DNA of 42,959 nucleotides from a virus, in the IMG/VR virus record IMGVR_UViG_3300047509_000176, positions 1 to 42,959 of that record. The stretch is one strand, 5' to 3'. Below, piece after piece: positions 30,675 to 37,364 of this stretch. Below the pieces are notes generated by a model that did no database searches, was not told the DNA's origin, and saw only the letters and a program-made list of their open reading frames with translations. Made by a program: the position numbers and the translations under genes. How positions within the stretch are numbered: the stretch's first letter is position 1; every line of letters starts with the position of its first letter.

Positions 30675-31010
30675 TCATGACAGCCTGACCTCGCCGTTTG
30701 TAACAAAGAAGTGCGCCTTGCACGGCGCACCTTGGAGCAGCACAGAAGATGAACCCGCTACGAGAGAGAGATCGTCATAGCCATGACCCTGCAGGTTCCA
30801 GCGGCCAGGAGTTGGGTACACGGTTTGCGGCACTTTCGGAGTCCAGCAGATGATCGAGTGCGTTCCCACTGGCCCGTTGTTCTTGGCAAAGCAGACGGGA
30901 CAGAGGAAAGAGACTCCATCGGCACCGTCAATCGACTCCACCATTGCGAAGGTGTCCGGCTGTTGTTGGTCAAACTTTAAGAACTGCGGCTCGAGTTCGG
31001 TCAGTCTCAT
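30675..31010 (-). CDS. Phage protein of the same NGE-type group (DUF6527-like), 111 aa
   Basis: Begins MRLTELEPQFLKFD, then FLCPVCFAKN with CxxC, then a GRWNLQGHGYDDLSLVAGSS segment, ending AHFFVTNGEVRLS. The end matches the 'H-(x)-NGE' pattern of the other DUF6527-like protein at 29857..30147, so these look like diverged paralogues. ATGA overlaps the upstream gene. Function unknown. Confidence 0.65.
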   Translation of the reverse strand: MRLTELEPQFLKFDQQQPDTFAMVESIDGADGVSFLCPVCFAKNNGPVGTHSIICWTPKVPQTVYPTPGRWNLQGHGYDDLSLVAGSSSVLLQGAPCKAHFFVTNGEVRLS

Positions 31011-31675
31011 CCGCCGCGCCTCGCCTTCTTCAGGATTTCCTTCTCGAACTCCTCCGCAAAGATGAGATGGAAGCGCTGACCGATTAACTGTTGAGCGACC
31101 TTAGAGAACTTGAAACGAGCGCGCAGGTGAGCAGAGCCAGCGAACTTGTAGATGAGATTGATGTCGTTCGGTCCAGGCCCGACGCGCTGGAACACGCCGA
31201 TGTCGGGAAGCACGAACGTGCGCTGCTTGCCCTTCAGTTGAATCTTCCCGGTCTGTGTGACGTGGCGAACTATCTGCAGTTGTTTGTAGAGCAGGCGCCG
31301 CGGGATCTTCGAAGCGAACGTCGGCCGCGCTGCAGTTCCGGTGATCGGTTCGGCGATGTTCGGTCCAGACGTCGGCGTTTTTTCCCCGCCGGACTCGATG
31401 AGGAAACCCAGAAGCAGAGCCGAGCCTTTCACGTTTGGATTAATGCCGACAATGGCGCTCAGATTGTTGACCTTCGAGTACTGCAGAATCTGAATTCGGT
31501 TTTGAGCGAACTTCGTGCGCGTCTCCAAGTGCTCGGTGATTTCCGCTTTCTCTTTGTCCACGAGCTCCTTCGCCGTTCGCGTGATCGCATTGTTCGTCGC
31601 GTACGGAAGTTGGCGGAGCACGGTCGCGGTCAGTTTCACAACCTGGTCCATGTCGATATCGACTTTGATGTTCAT
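31007..31675 (-). CDS. Minor tail protein Z-like / tail completion protein, 222 aa
   Basis: Features include VVKLTATVLRQLPYATNNAITRTAKELVDK, LETRTKFAQNRIQI and a C-terminal KVAQQLIGQRFHLIFAEEFEKEILKKAR. This helix-rich ending and basic middle fit the prophage minor tail Z (lambda Z/HK97 gp10-like) family that works at the tail-head interface. Its position is odd, upstream of terminase and away from the other tail completion genes. Confidence 0.7.
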   Translation of the reverse strand: MNIKVDIDMDQVVKLTATVLRQLPYATNNAITRTAKELVDKEKAEITEHLETRTKFAQNRIQILQYSKVNNLSAIVGINPNVKGSALLLGFLIESGGEKTPTSGPNIAEPITGTAARPTFASKIPRRLLYKQLQIVRHVTQTGKIQLKGKQRTFVLPDIGVFQRVGPGPNDINLIYKFAGSAHLRARFKFSKVAQQLIGQRFHLIFAEEFEKEILKKARRGG

Positions 31676-31845
31676 CGCAGCGGGAATCCGTTGAACGTCA
31701 GAATCCAGACCAGAATGAAGAGACCCGCACAGTACAGGTATTTGAACGCCTCTGAGTTTTTGGCGTTAACGCATCTGAAGTAGCCGATCAAACCCGCGAC
31801 CAGCGCGACAGCCGGAACTATCCACATCTGCAATTGGTGATTCAT
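31672..31845 (-). CDS. Small two-helix membrane protein, 57 aa
   Basis: MWIVPAVALVAGLIGYFR and KYLYCAGLFILVWILTFNG are two membrane helices joined by a short basic loop. AGGAGGATTC precedes the ATG at 31845. It overlaps the preceding 32-aa membrane peptide and the following Z-like gene by ATGA. No function known; superinfection or envelope roles are possible. Confidence 0.7.
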   Translation of the reverse strand: MNHQLQMWIVPAVALVAGLIGYFRCVNAKNSEAFKYLYCAGLFILVWILTFNGFPLR

Positions 31846-31940
31846 GAATCCTCCTTTTTTCCGAGATACCTCCAGCCCTCGCGGACTGGCACAGCCAGGA
31901 CGATGATGACGAAAGAGAGCGCGACCCACAGCCTCAACAT
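31842..31940 (-). CDS. Single-helix membrane peptide, 32 aa
   Basis: Translation gives MLRLWVALSFVIIVLAVPVR followed by EGWRYLGKKEDS. AAGGAG precedes the ATG by 8 bases. The last codons contain the AGGAGG of the next gene and end in ATGA overlap. A short hydrophobic segment with a basic/acidic tail is typical of phage micro-membrane proteins. Evidence is spacing and overlap only. Confidence 0.6.
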   Translation of the reverse strand: MLRLWVALSFVIIVLAVPVREGWRYLGKKEDS

Positions 31941-32350
31941 TTGGTGCGCTCCTTCGACTTGCCACTAGCGCGGCCGCGGCCGCTGGAAGTCCTTCCGTTT
32001 TGGACAGTCAAAAAAGTGCGTGACGAGCGTGCCGTCCGCGCGGACCGTGAACGGCATTTTTCTTTTGCGCGGCGTCTCCCACCACTCGATAGGCGCGCCG
32101 CAGCCGGAGCAGTGCGAGTCGCTGAGTTTGCTGTAGCCGAACGATTCGAGATCTGCTCGTTTTTCCGGGATAGCCATTTGCGTTCCCTCCAATCGAGAGT
32201 GCTGTCGAAATCGGTGTAGACGCGAGCCACATCCTCGGCGGTCTTGATCTTGGTCATGCGGAACTTCTTCGCTTCTTCAATCCAGCGACGCTCCTGAGCT
32301 CGAGCGCTGAGTTGTCGGAACTGCCCATCGACGCGGATTCCTCTTCTCAT
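31934..32350 (-). CDS. Hypothetical protein running on through the next gene, up to 138 aa
   Basis: The first part (MRRGIRVDGQFRQLSARAQE and WIEEAKKFRMTKIKTAEDVARVYTDFDSTLDWRE) looks like a real small phage protein. After DWRE, the frame covers the whole zinc-ribbon gene in another frame, and its composition turns Ser/Arg/Thr-rich, as expected for a shadow. Probably the true protein once ended near 32165 and lost its stop, or a frame change joins it to the zinc ribbon. Only residues 1-62 are supported. Confidence 0.5.
   Translation of the reverse strand: MRRGIRVDGQFRQLSARAQERRWIEEAKKFRMTKIKTAEDVARVYTDFDSTLDWRERKWLSRKNEQISNRSATANSATRTAPAAARLSSGGRRRAKEKCRSRSARTARSSRTFLTVQNGRTSSGRGRASGKSKERTKC
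31965..32177 (-). CDS. Zinc-ribbon protein, 70 aa
   Basis: MAIPEKRADLESFGYSKLSD is followed by SHCSGCGAPIEWWETPRKRK, then VRADGTLVTHFFDCPKRKDF; three Cys plus a His/Cys pair make a plausible zinc ribbon of a common phage family. GGAGGG lies 7 bases before the ATG at 32177. Another frame (31934..32350) stays open over the same bases. Confidence 0.7.
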   Translation of the reverse strand: MAIPEKRADLESFGYSKLSDSHCSGCGAPIEWWETPRKRKMPFTVRADGTLVTHFFDCPKRKDFQRPRPR

Positions 32351-32367
32351 TGGCCTTTGCCTTTCCC

Positions 32368-33012
32368 CTAGCTGGCGCTTTTGAATTTCCTCTGCACCGC
32401 CTCGGCCTGGACCAGGAGCAGCCGACGGCGAGCGTCGAGTTCTTTCTTGCTTTTCCACAATCGCGGCAGAGCGTGAGCCGCTGCCACGGCGCCGATTGTT
32501 TCTTCTGTTAGGTTCTTAACTTCTTTACGGGGACAGATCTGGCCCCCCACGGGGGACACATCTGGCCCCATGTGAATCTGGGACACAGTCGAAACCCGCT
32601 GGTTTTCAACAGGGATTTCAACAGGTTTTGCTTTCTGGATCGGAGCGACGGCCGGCGCGAACAGCGAGAGCTGAACAGCGGGAGTAGGACGTTCGACCTG
32701 CCACTTTGCAGAGCCGATGAGCCGGACGCTCATGCCTCCGCCGAACGCCGTGACGCGGACCTCCACGAGGCCGGCGCGCTTCAGTTTGGACATGTAGCGT
32801 TTGAGAGTGCGGAGCGACGGCCGCTCGGCCGGGTTTCCCGGCCAGTGCGCCAGGAGCCACGCGTAACCGAACGGCCGCCCATAGTTCACCCGGCCGCTCG
32901 CATCGGTCTGCAAGTCCGTCAGAACGTCGTGAAGATGGGACGCGGTCTTGATCGTGTCCCACTTTCCGGCGCGCTCCGGTTGAACCGCGACGTATCTGGT
33001 GCTGCCGAGCAA
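32368..33012 (-). CDS. Winged-helix protein, possible replication initiator, 214 aa
   Basis: Residues about 60-105 (RPSLRTLKRYMSKLKRAGLV then EVRVTAFGGGMSVRLI) form a winged helix-turn-helix like those of phage replication (O-like) proteins and their relatives. The C-terminal part has a basic helical segment (KSKKELDARRRLLLVQAEAVQRKF). The TTG start at 33012 follows GGGGGAACT. A replication role is inferred from the domain and its closeness to a VRR-NUC nuclease. Confidence 0.62.
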   Translation of the reverse strand: MLGSTRYVAVQPERAGKWDTIKTASHLHDVLTDLQTDASGRVNYGRPFGYAWLLAHWPGNPAERPSLRTLKRYMSKLKRAGLVEVRVTAFGGGMSVRLIGSAKWQVERPTPAVQLSLFAPAVAPIQKAKPVEIPVENQRVSTVSQIHMGPDVSPVGGQICPRKEVKNLTEETIGAVAAAHALPRLWKSKKELDARRRLLLVQAEAVQRKFKSAS

Positions 33013-33064
33013 AGTTCCCCCACTGGAACAGTGAAAGTGTGAGCCAGCCAGGGGATTACAAAAT

Positions 33065-33565
33065 CTAGCGGAGTGACCTCCTGTTCACCCGCAATGCCTC
33101 CGAAACAAACTTGTCGACGTCTTCAGCGCTCCACGCCACGAGCACGCACGCGCCGCGGCGATGTTTCGCGAGCAGGAACTCGAGCTGCTGCGCGGAGGCC
33201 TGGCCGGCACGCCGGATGATTTTCCTTTTCGCGTCGAGCCAGGCCGGAGCCTTCACCTCGATGTACAGCGACCGGCCGGATGGAGCGAGCGTGGCCTCCA
33301 GGTCGGCGAAACCCGCGGGGATCGCGGCGCCGGTCTTCACGTTCTGAACGCCGGCGAGATTGATTCCTGCAGCCTTCGCCGCTCCCATCATCCGGCCGCG
33401 CTGCCGGCGGCCGCCGGCGTCGATGGGGACAGCGTCGACGTCGTAGAGCGCCAGGAGCTCGAGAATGTCCGTCTGAACCTGCGCCTCGCTGACGCCCTGC
33501 ATCAGGTAGTGATCGCTGTAGCGATAGCCCTCGAACTTCCACGGGAATGGGAACGCAGTCGTCAC
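33065..33565 (-). CDS. VRR-NUC domain nuclease, 166 aa
   Basis: A PD-(D/E)xK-type core is visible: VQTDILELLALYDVDAVPIDAG (30-51), AGFADLE (84-90, Asp88) and SLYIEVKAPAWL (99-110, Glu103, Lys105), with QLEFLLAKHRRGACVLVA after it. VRR-NUC proteins in phages are thought to act on branched DNA in replication or recombination. GTG at 33565 overlaps the previous stop by GTGA. Confidence 0.82.
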   Translation of the reverse strand: MTTAFPFPWKFEGYRYSDHYLMQGVSEAQVQTDILELLALYDVDAVPIDAGGRRQRGRMMGAAKAAGINLAGVQNVKTGAAIPAGFADLEATLAPSGRSLYIEVKAPAWLDAKRKIIRRAGQASAQQLEFLLAKHRRGACVLVAWSAEDVDKFVSEALRVNRRSLR

Positions 33566-33762
33566 GGTTTTTTGGGCTCCCCGGTTATGTCGCGCAGATC
33601 GTTGATGCTTTCCTTAATCTGCGCGAGAGAATTCTCCGCCATCCCCGAGCGCGCGTAGGCCACGGTGCGCCTGGCGTTGTCCAATTCCGCGCCTTTCAGA
33701 AACGGGTAGAGCTGCTCGACGCGGTGAATCTCGCGCATCAGTTCCACGATGACGTTCGGCAT
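33562..33762 (-). CDS. Hypothetical helical protein, 66 aa
   Basis: Unrecognised. Helical: VELMREIHRVEQLYPFLKGAELDNARRTVAYARSG and LAQIKESINDLRDI. Likely an early accessory protein. It is coupled to the nuclease by GTGA and follows a non-coding stretch with inverted repeats. Confidence 0.65.
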   Translation of the reverse strand: MPNVIVELMREIHRVEQLYPFLKGAELDNARRTVAYARSGMAENSLAQIKESINDLRDITGEPKKP

Positions 33763-33777
33763 TCCATCCCCCTCGAG

Positions 33778-33881
33778 TTTGCACAGAGACCGCCGCAGTG
33801 CCCTCTACCCCTTGAACCACGGCGGCCACGCGCCAGCGCAACCAGCCCTGTGCAATCCCCGCCGACGTCAGCGTTCGGCGG
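33778..33881. promoter_or_regulatory. Nested inverted repeats in a 128-base gap
   Basis: TTGCACAG (33779..33786) pairs with CTGTGCAA (33848..33855). Inside, CCGCCG (33790..33795) pairs with CGGCGG (33820..33825). Next to these, CCGCCG (33859..33864) pairs with CGGCGG (33876..33881), just after the stop of the preceding minus-strand gene. The last could be a terminator without U-tract. The nested set suggests a folded RNA or processing site. Confidence 0.4.
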
Positions 33882-33890
33882 AAAACCGTT

Positions 33891-34256
33891 TCACTTACTG
33901 CTAAAGTTTCGCAGCGACTCCAGCGATTTCTTCATACGCGCGACGTCGCCCGAGGCGATGCTGACCTCGGCGTCCTTGAGGACCTCGCGCAAGATGTCCC
34001 GCGCGAGAGTTCCCGCCGACGGGTGCATCTCGTACTTCGGAAGATCGGCCGCCAGGCGCCGGCATTCCACGCGGATCTGCTCGGTCAAGGTCTTTAGTGC
34101 CGGCACAGTGCCCTCCAGCGCGCCGCTGTTTTTGCGTCCGCAGTTGGGACAGAAGCGCGGAGTCCACTCCGCCGGCCAGCGAAACTCCGCGCCGCATCGC
34201 GGACACGCGGCGTGGGAACCCTTGAGAACGATTCTGCTGGTCGACGAAGCATTCAT
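33891..34256 (-). CDS. Zinc-ribbon and helical protein, 121 aa
   Basis: CPRCGAEFRWPAEWTPRFCPNCGRKN (18-43) is a clear Cys4 zinc ribbon; the rest is two helices (VPALKTLTEQIRVECRRLAADL and ARDILREVLKDAEVSIASGD). AGGGGAG lies close before the ATG at 34256. Function unknown; one of several zinc ribbons in this early region. Confidence 0.75.
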   Translation of the reverse strand: MNASSTSRIVLKGSHAACPRCGAEFRWPAEWTPRFCPNCGRKNSGALEGTVPALKTLTEQIRVECRRLAADLPKYEMHPSAGTLARDILREVLKDAEVSIASGDVARMKKSLESLRNFSSK

Positions 34257-34261
34257 CTCCC

Positions 34262-34495
34262 CTACTGTCGCATGATTACCATCTCGTCCAGTTCGGCCAG
34301 CGGAACCGCGCCGACACACCGCGGGTTCGTGCAGAGCGTGTGGTCGAGGTCGAGCCAGGAGCACGGCATGAGCGGATTGCCCTGCCCGACGGAGAAGAGA
34401 CACGGCCGCAGTTCCGTACAGCCGCACACTCGGCACTTTTCGGTTTCCACGAGCAGCGTCGTCATCCCCCAGATATCCCAAGTGTCGCCGGTCAT
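34262..34495 (-). CDS. Small Cys-rich phage protein, 77 aa
   Basis: TEKCRVCGCTELRPCLFSVG followed by MPCSWLDLDHTLCTNPRC matches a common phage family with CxVCGCTe...aC...CSWV...LCs..C pattern, a compact zinc fold. Its role is not known. ATGA overlaps the upstream gene. Confidence 0.75.
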   Translation of the reverse strand: MTGDTWDIWGMTTLLVETEKCRVCGCTELRPCLFSVGQGNPLMPCSWLDLDHTLCTNPRCVGAVPLAELDEMVIMRQ

Positions 34496-34911
34496 GTGTT
34501 CGGACTAGCTTCCTTCGGCGGTCGTTTCGGCGGTCGTTTCGAAGCGCGCTCCCCCGCCGGCGTCGCGATGCCTGGACGCATGTCGCATTTGCCGAGGACC
34601 TGCGCGTGCCAGTTTGCGCACGCGGCCGCGGTCGTGATGACGTGGTGGAGGAGCTTGTCGCGGTCGCCGGCTTTATCTGAGTGAAGCGCCTTGCCAGCCA
34701 GGTACCCGAGCAGCCAAAACCAATCGGCCGCGGTTTTCCCTTCGTCCTGCGCCGCGCCCCATCGCTCGCGCTGGTGGACCGCCTCGATTTGCACGGCCTT
34801 CACGAAGTCGAGGATTTCCGGCGTGTTGATGAGAGCCGTGAGCCGCGCGGCCTCGGCGCGGATCGCAGCGCAGTCTTCCCGCTCGCACGGGTTCGCGTAG
34901 TGGACGCTCAT
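34492..34911 (-). CDS. Conserved-looking helical phage protein, 139 aa
   Basis: The central part (VKAVQIEAVHQRERWGAAQD, EGKTAADWFWLLGYLAGKAL, KLLHHVITTAAACANWHAQV) repeats a pattern found in many phage proteins, with conserved HQ..RWG, GYLAGKA and ITTAAA..NWH. It may be an all-helical MazG-like or related protein, but metal-binding ExxE motifs are not obvious. A basic proline-rich tail follows. Confidence 0.65.
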   Translation of the reverse strand: MSVHYANPCEREDCAAIRAEAARLTALINTPEILDFVKAVQIEAVHQRERWGAAQDEGKTAADWFWLLGYLAGKALHSDKAGDRDKLLHHVITTAAACANWHAQVLGKCDMRPGIATPAGERASKRPPKRPPKEASPNT

Positions 34912-35273
34912 CCTAACCTCCAGTGGATGACCTGGCCCTCGAACGGAAGAGGCCGCGCACGCCAGTGCTTCACGAACGCCGCGAAGTCTTCGAACCCGTC
35001 ACGCTTGGCGAATTCTTCTTTCTCGCTCGAGTCCAGACTCAGCCCCTCGATTTCGACATCGAGGTCCATCTGCGCTTTCGCCTGAGCGATGCGGATCGCT
35101 TCGACGTACGAGCACGAGGTCCGGCGGAGGAGCCGCGCTTTTTTCGTTCGGAGGTACTCGTAGTGGTGAAGAGTTTCACCAACTCGAGGCGGCTTCGGCC
35201 GCCGGCGGATCGTCTGCAGGAGTTCGCCGGATTCGACTCCGCGCGCGAATTGCTGGTCGTAGTTGAGGAGCAT
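34908..35273 (-). CDS. ASCH-like phage protein, 121 aa
   Basis: MLLNYDQQFARGVESGELLQ then TIRRRPKPPRVGETLHHYEY fits the ASCH-type pattern 'F.....SG.K..TIR......GD.....', with LRTKKARLLRRTSC, FAKRDGF and FEGQVIHW at the end. ASCH domains bind RNA or modified bases. The exact substrate is unknown. The start at 35273 overlaps the upstream stop as TGATG. Confidence 0.72.
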   Translation of the reverse strand: MLLNYDQQFARGVESGELLQTIRRRPKPPRVGETLHHYEYLRTKKARLLRRTSCSYVEAIRIAQAKAQMDLDVEIEGLSLDSSEKEEFAKRDGFEDFAAFVKHWRARPLPFEGQVIHWRLG

Positions 35274-35815
35274 CAGCGTTTCACCACTGGCGTGGCCTTG
35301 GCCTTCTCGACGCACTCGAGGATTTGCTCCGACAGCGTCTTGTCGGCGCCGTCCGGCGAGTACTCGAACGCCACTCCGGGATAGTCGAGAGAGACCCATC
35401 CGGCGCCGCGCTCGACGTGGACGTGGATCTGAAACCCCGCCGGGAGAGAGGCCGCGGCGAGCTGCACCGCGCCGTTCAGCGAGAGGATCGACCCCGCCGG
35501 CCGTGAGAACGGCTTACGGATTCCCGCCGCCGATGAGCGAGCGCCGCATTCCCCACAGCCGGCGGCCTCGAACTCACCGCGAACGAGCTCGGCGCCGCAC
35601 GAGGGACACGGGACGGTCTCGACCTGGCGGAGGTGTGCCGGAAACTCCTGAGAGTTTCCTTCAGACTTTTCCGGTTCCGGTGACGGGTTTTCTGCAGCCA
35701 TCGCCTGCACTTCCCGCGCCGGCTCTTTCGGGAACGGGTCGGCCGGGAAGTCTCCAATCATTCCGCAATGCGTGCAGCGCCACGGCCCGCCAAGCTTGCC
35801 CTCATTTTCTGGCAT
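35273..35815 (-). CDS. Protein with two zinc motifs, 180 aa
   Basis: CTHCG near residue 14, then CPSCGAELVRGEFEAAGCGECG near 70-92, are likely zinc ribbons. The C-terminal half (SILSLNGAVQLAAASLPAGF, VHVERGAGWVSLDYPGVAFE) is a mixed fold with a hydrophobic strand pattern. No family recognised. It overlaps the upstream gene by 14 bases. Confidence 0.68.
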   Translation of the reverse strand: MPENEGKLGGPWRCTHCGMIGDFPADPFPKEPAREVQAMAAENPSPEPEKSEGNSQEFPAHLRQVETVPCPSCGAELVRGEFEAAGCGECGARSSAAGIRKPFSRPAGSILSLNGAVQLAAASLPAGFQIHVHVERGAGWVSLDYPGVAFEYSPDGADKTLSEQILECVEKAKATPVVKR

Positions 35816-36470
35816 CGTCGCCTCCGTCGTTGAGAGCCTTCCACGCGGCGAACGGCTCGAGCGCGGCTCGCAACCTGCCGTCGTCCTTTCGCCGGATTGC
35901 AGCGCGCGCGGCGAGCACCAGGCTCTCCACGAATTTGCTCTGGAACGGGTTCGGATTCGGCTGCGGCTCCGGCGCCACTTCCCGCGCCGAGACTTCGACC
36001 GGCGGGAGCGAGATCGGATTAGGAAGATTGAGCGCGTCGACCATCTGGAATCCGTCGCGCTCGTCGACCTTGCGGAGCGAACACCAGTGAGCCTCCGTCG
36101 ATGGGAACGGCGTAGAGACGTGGAGCCGATAGATCATTTGCTCCCCATCCTTGCCGGCCACGAGCACGATGCCCAGATTCTTGTCGCGGAACACGAGTGG
36201 GTTCACCATCCACTCGGGGATCGCCGGCCACTCTGGTGCCGGTTTTCCTGCATTCGGGTCGATGGGTTTCTCGGGGAGGCCGCACTCTGAGCAGACCCAG
36301 ACACCCGCCTTCAACACGTAAAGTCCGCCACAGAACCTGCACCCCTTAGAAGCATCTTCGGTCGCGCCAGGAGCCGGCGTGGGAGCCTCGGAGGCGAGCC
36401 GATAGTTCCCGCCGCCGCCTTCGATTTCGCAGCCGGGACGTTCGCTCCCCGCTTGACGTTTTTCGCTCAT
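35802..36470 (-). CDS. Zinc-ribbon protein, 222 aa
   Basis: GCRFCGGLYVLKAGVWVCSECG (43-64) is a Cys4 zinc ribbon; the middle carries PEWPAIPEWMVNPLVFRDKN and a beta-rich VLVAGKDGEQMIYRLHV; the end is basic and helical. The ATG at 36470 sits in a 21-base repeated start region shared with 37232..37252. Function unknown. Confidence 0.7.
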   Translation of the reverse strand: MSEKRQAGSERPGCEIEGGGGNYRLASEAPTPAPGATEDASKGCRFCGGLYVLKAGVWVCSECGLPEKPIDPNAGKPAPEWPAIPEWMVNPLVFRDKNLGIVLVAGKDGEQMIYRLHVSTPFPSTEAHWCSLRKVDERDGFQMVDALNLPNPISLPPVEVSAREVAPEPQPNPNPFQSKFVESLVLAARAAIRRKDDGRLRAALEPFAAWKALNDGGDDARK

Positions 36471-36487
36471 TTCGGCCGCCTTTCCAC
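36467..36487. repeat. 21-bp repeated translation start region, copy 1 (copy 2 at 37232..37252)
   Basis: The minus strand contains AAAGGCGGCCGAAATG with a few matching bases on both sides, and is identical at 37232..37252. In both places it supplies the ribosome binding site and ATG of a Cys-rich protein. It looks like a duplicated or exchanged initiation module. Confidence 0.75.
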
Positions 36488-36709
36488 GCCGCAGTACCCG
36501 CAAGGCCCGGATTCCTTCGCAGGTTCCCGTCGCTGACGGTAGTGCTCATAAGTCTCGTCCATGAGTTGCGCGTCCGGTCCAGTGGGAGCCACTTCCCTCG
36601 GCTTGTGAGCCGCGAAGCCTTCGCGATTGCCGCAATGTTCGACGTGCCCTTCTTCCGGGATCGCGCCTCGAGACGGAGCCGACGCCGGCGGGTAATCATT
36701 TTTCCCCAT
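36467..36709 (-). CDS. Hypothetical protein with CxxC end, 80 aa
   Basis: Begins MGKNDYPPASAPSRG and ends CGYCGVERRPK. It is charged and likely partly disordered, with ETYEHYRQRREPAKE in the middle. GGAGACGACG precedes the ATG. The stop shares ATGA with the next gene. Confidence 0.6.
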   Translation of the reverse strand: MGKNDYPPASAPSRGAIPEEGHVEHCGNREGFAAHKPREVAPTGPDAQLMDETYEHYRQRREPAKESGPCGYCGVERRPK

Positions 36710-37235
36710 CGTCGTCTCCAGGACACAGCTTTCCGACCCATGCATTCTGCTGCCAGGCCGGCCACCAGGGGGGCGGCCGACGTTTGCCGACTGTGTTCTC
36801 TTTGGGTTGTAACTTCTTGATCCAAGCGGCTTCGTAGCCGAGCAGATCGCGCCGTGGCACCGGGAACCAAAAAGCGGAATCGAACTTGACGCCGTTGTTG
36901 TCGTGAGCCCCAATTCGCCCAAGCACGTTGACGCTCTGTCCGACGTAGATCACCTTACCGAAACGGCACAGGAAATAGACTCCCGACGGTAGCCAGTAGG
37001 GGATTCTGGCGAGATGGGGGATGTCACGAATTTCCAGCGGAGCTGTCCACTCGGATGGAGGCGGACAGCCGCAGCGCGGTTCGTGCAGATTCATCGCTTG
37101 CCCGCACTTTGGGCAGTCCCGCTTACGAGCCAGTTTCTTCGCGCGAGGAGCCGTCGTGGGAGGCGCGAAAGCCGGGCCGCCCGCCCATCGCGCGTACGGT
37201 GATTCGCAGCGGTACTGGTCGTTCTGGTTCGTCAT
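36696..37235 (-). CDS. GIY-YIG nuclease with N-terminal zinc ribbon, 179 aa
   Basis: Cys41, Cys44, Cys55 and Cys57 form a zinc motif. The catalytic part shows SGVYFLCRFGKVIYVGQSVN (84-103), Arg107, Glu135 in LLGYEAAWIKKLQPKEN and Asn147, so the GIY-YIG core is present with GVY and YVG variants. Possible roles are homing, phage exclusion or repair. The ATG at 37235 lies in the 21-bp repeated start region. Confidence 0.85.
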   Translation of the reverse strand: MTNQNDQYRCESPYARWAGGPAFAPPTTAPRAKKLARKRDCPKCGQAMNLHEPRCGCPPPSEWTAPLEIRDIPHLARIPYWLPSGVYFLCRFGKVIYVGQSVNVLGRIGAHDNNGVKFDSAFWFPVPRRDLLGYEAAWIKKLQPKENTVGKRRPPPWWPAWQQNAWVGKLCPGDDDGEK

Positions 37236-37252
37236 TTCGGCCGCCTTTCCAC
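37232..37252. repeat. 21-bp repeated translation start region, copy 2
   Basis: Identical to 36467..36487. Here it starts the GIY-YIG gene. Upstream (about 37300..37330) the minus strand shows AGCGGT three times, in a 129-base non-coding gap that ends at the PP-loop gene stop. Confidence 0.75.
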
Positions 37253-37364
37253 AGGACACGTAGTCCTGCGCTTTGAACTTCAGCCCGCTAACCCGCACTC
37301 ACCGCACCGCTTACACCGCTTAAAAACCGCTCTCACAGCCAGTGCCACTGCCGGTGCCAGGGTT

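Noticed and set aside
30412-30678. 88-aa minus-strand frame beginning MKGHGHLILRKIYVG, starting with ATGA overlap
   Set aside because: Composition is odd (Cys/Val run caused by a CA microsatellite, Pro/Trp-rich end), and an alternative frame over the same bases gives a hydrophobic stretch. Neither is convincing, so the region is left as a gap.
32525-32580. Palindromic G/C runs near CCCCCCACGGGGG as a regulatory hairpin
   Set aside because: They lie inside the winged-helix protein gene, so the pattern is more simply explained by coding for GGQICP and similar residues.
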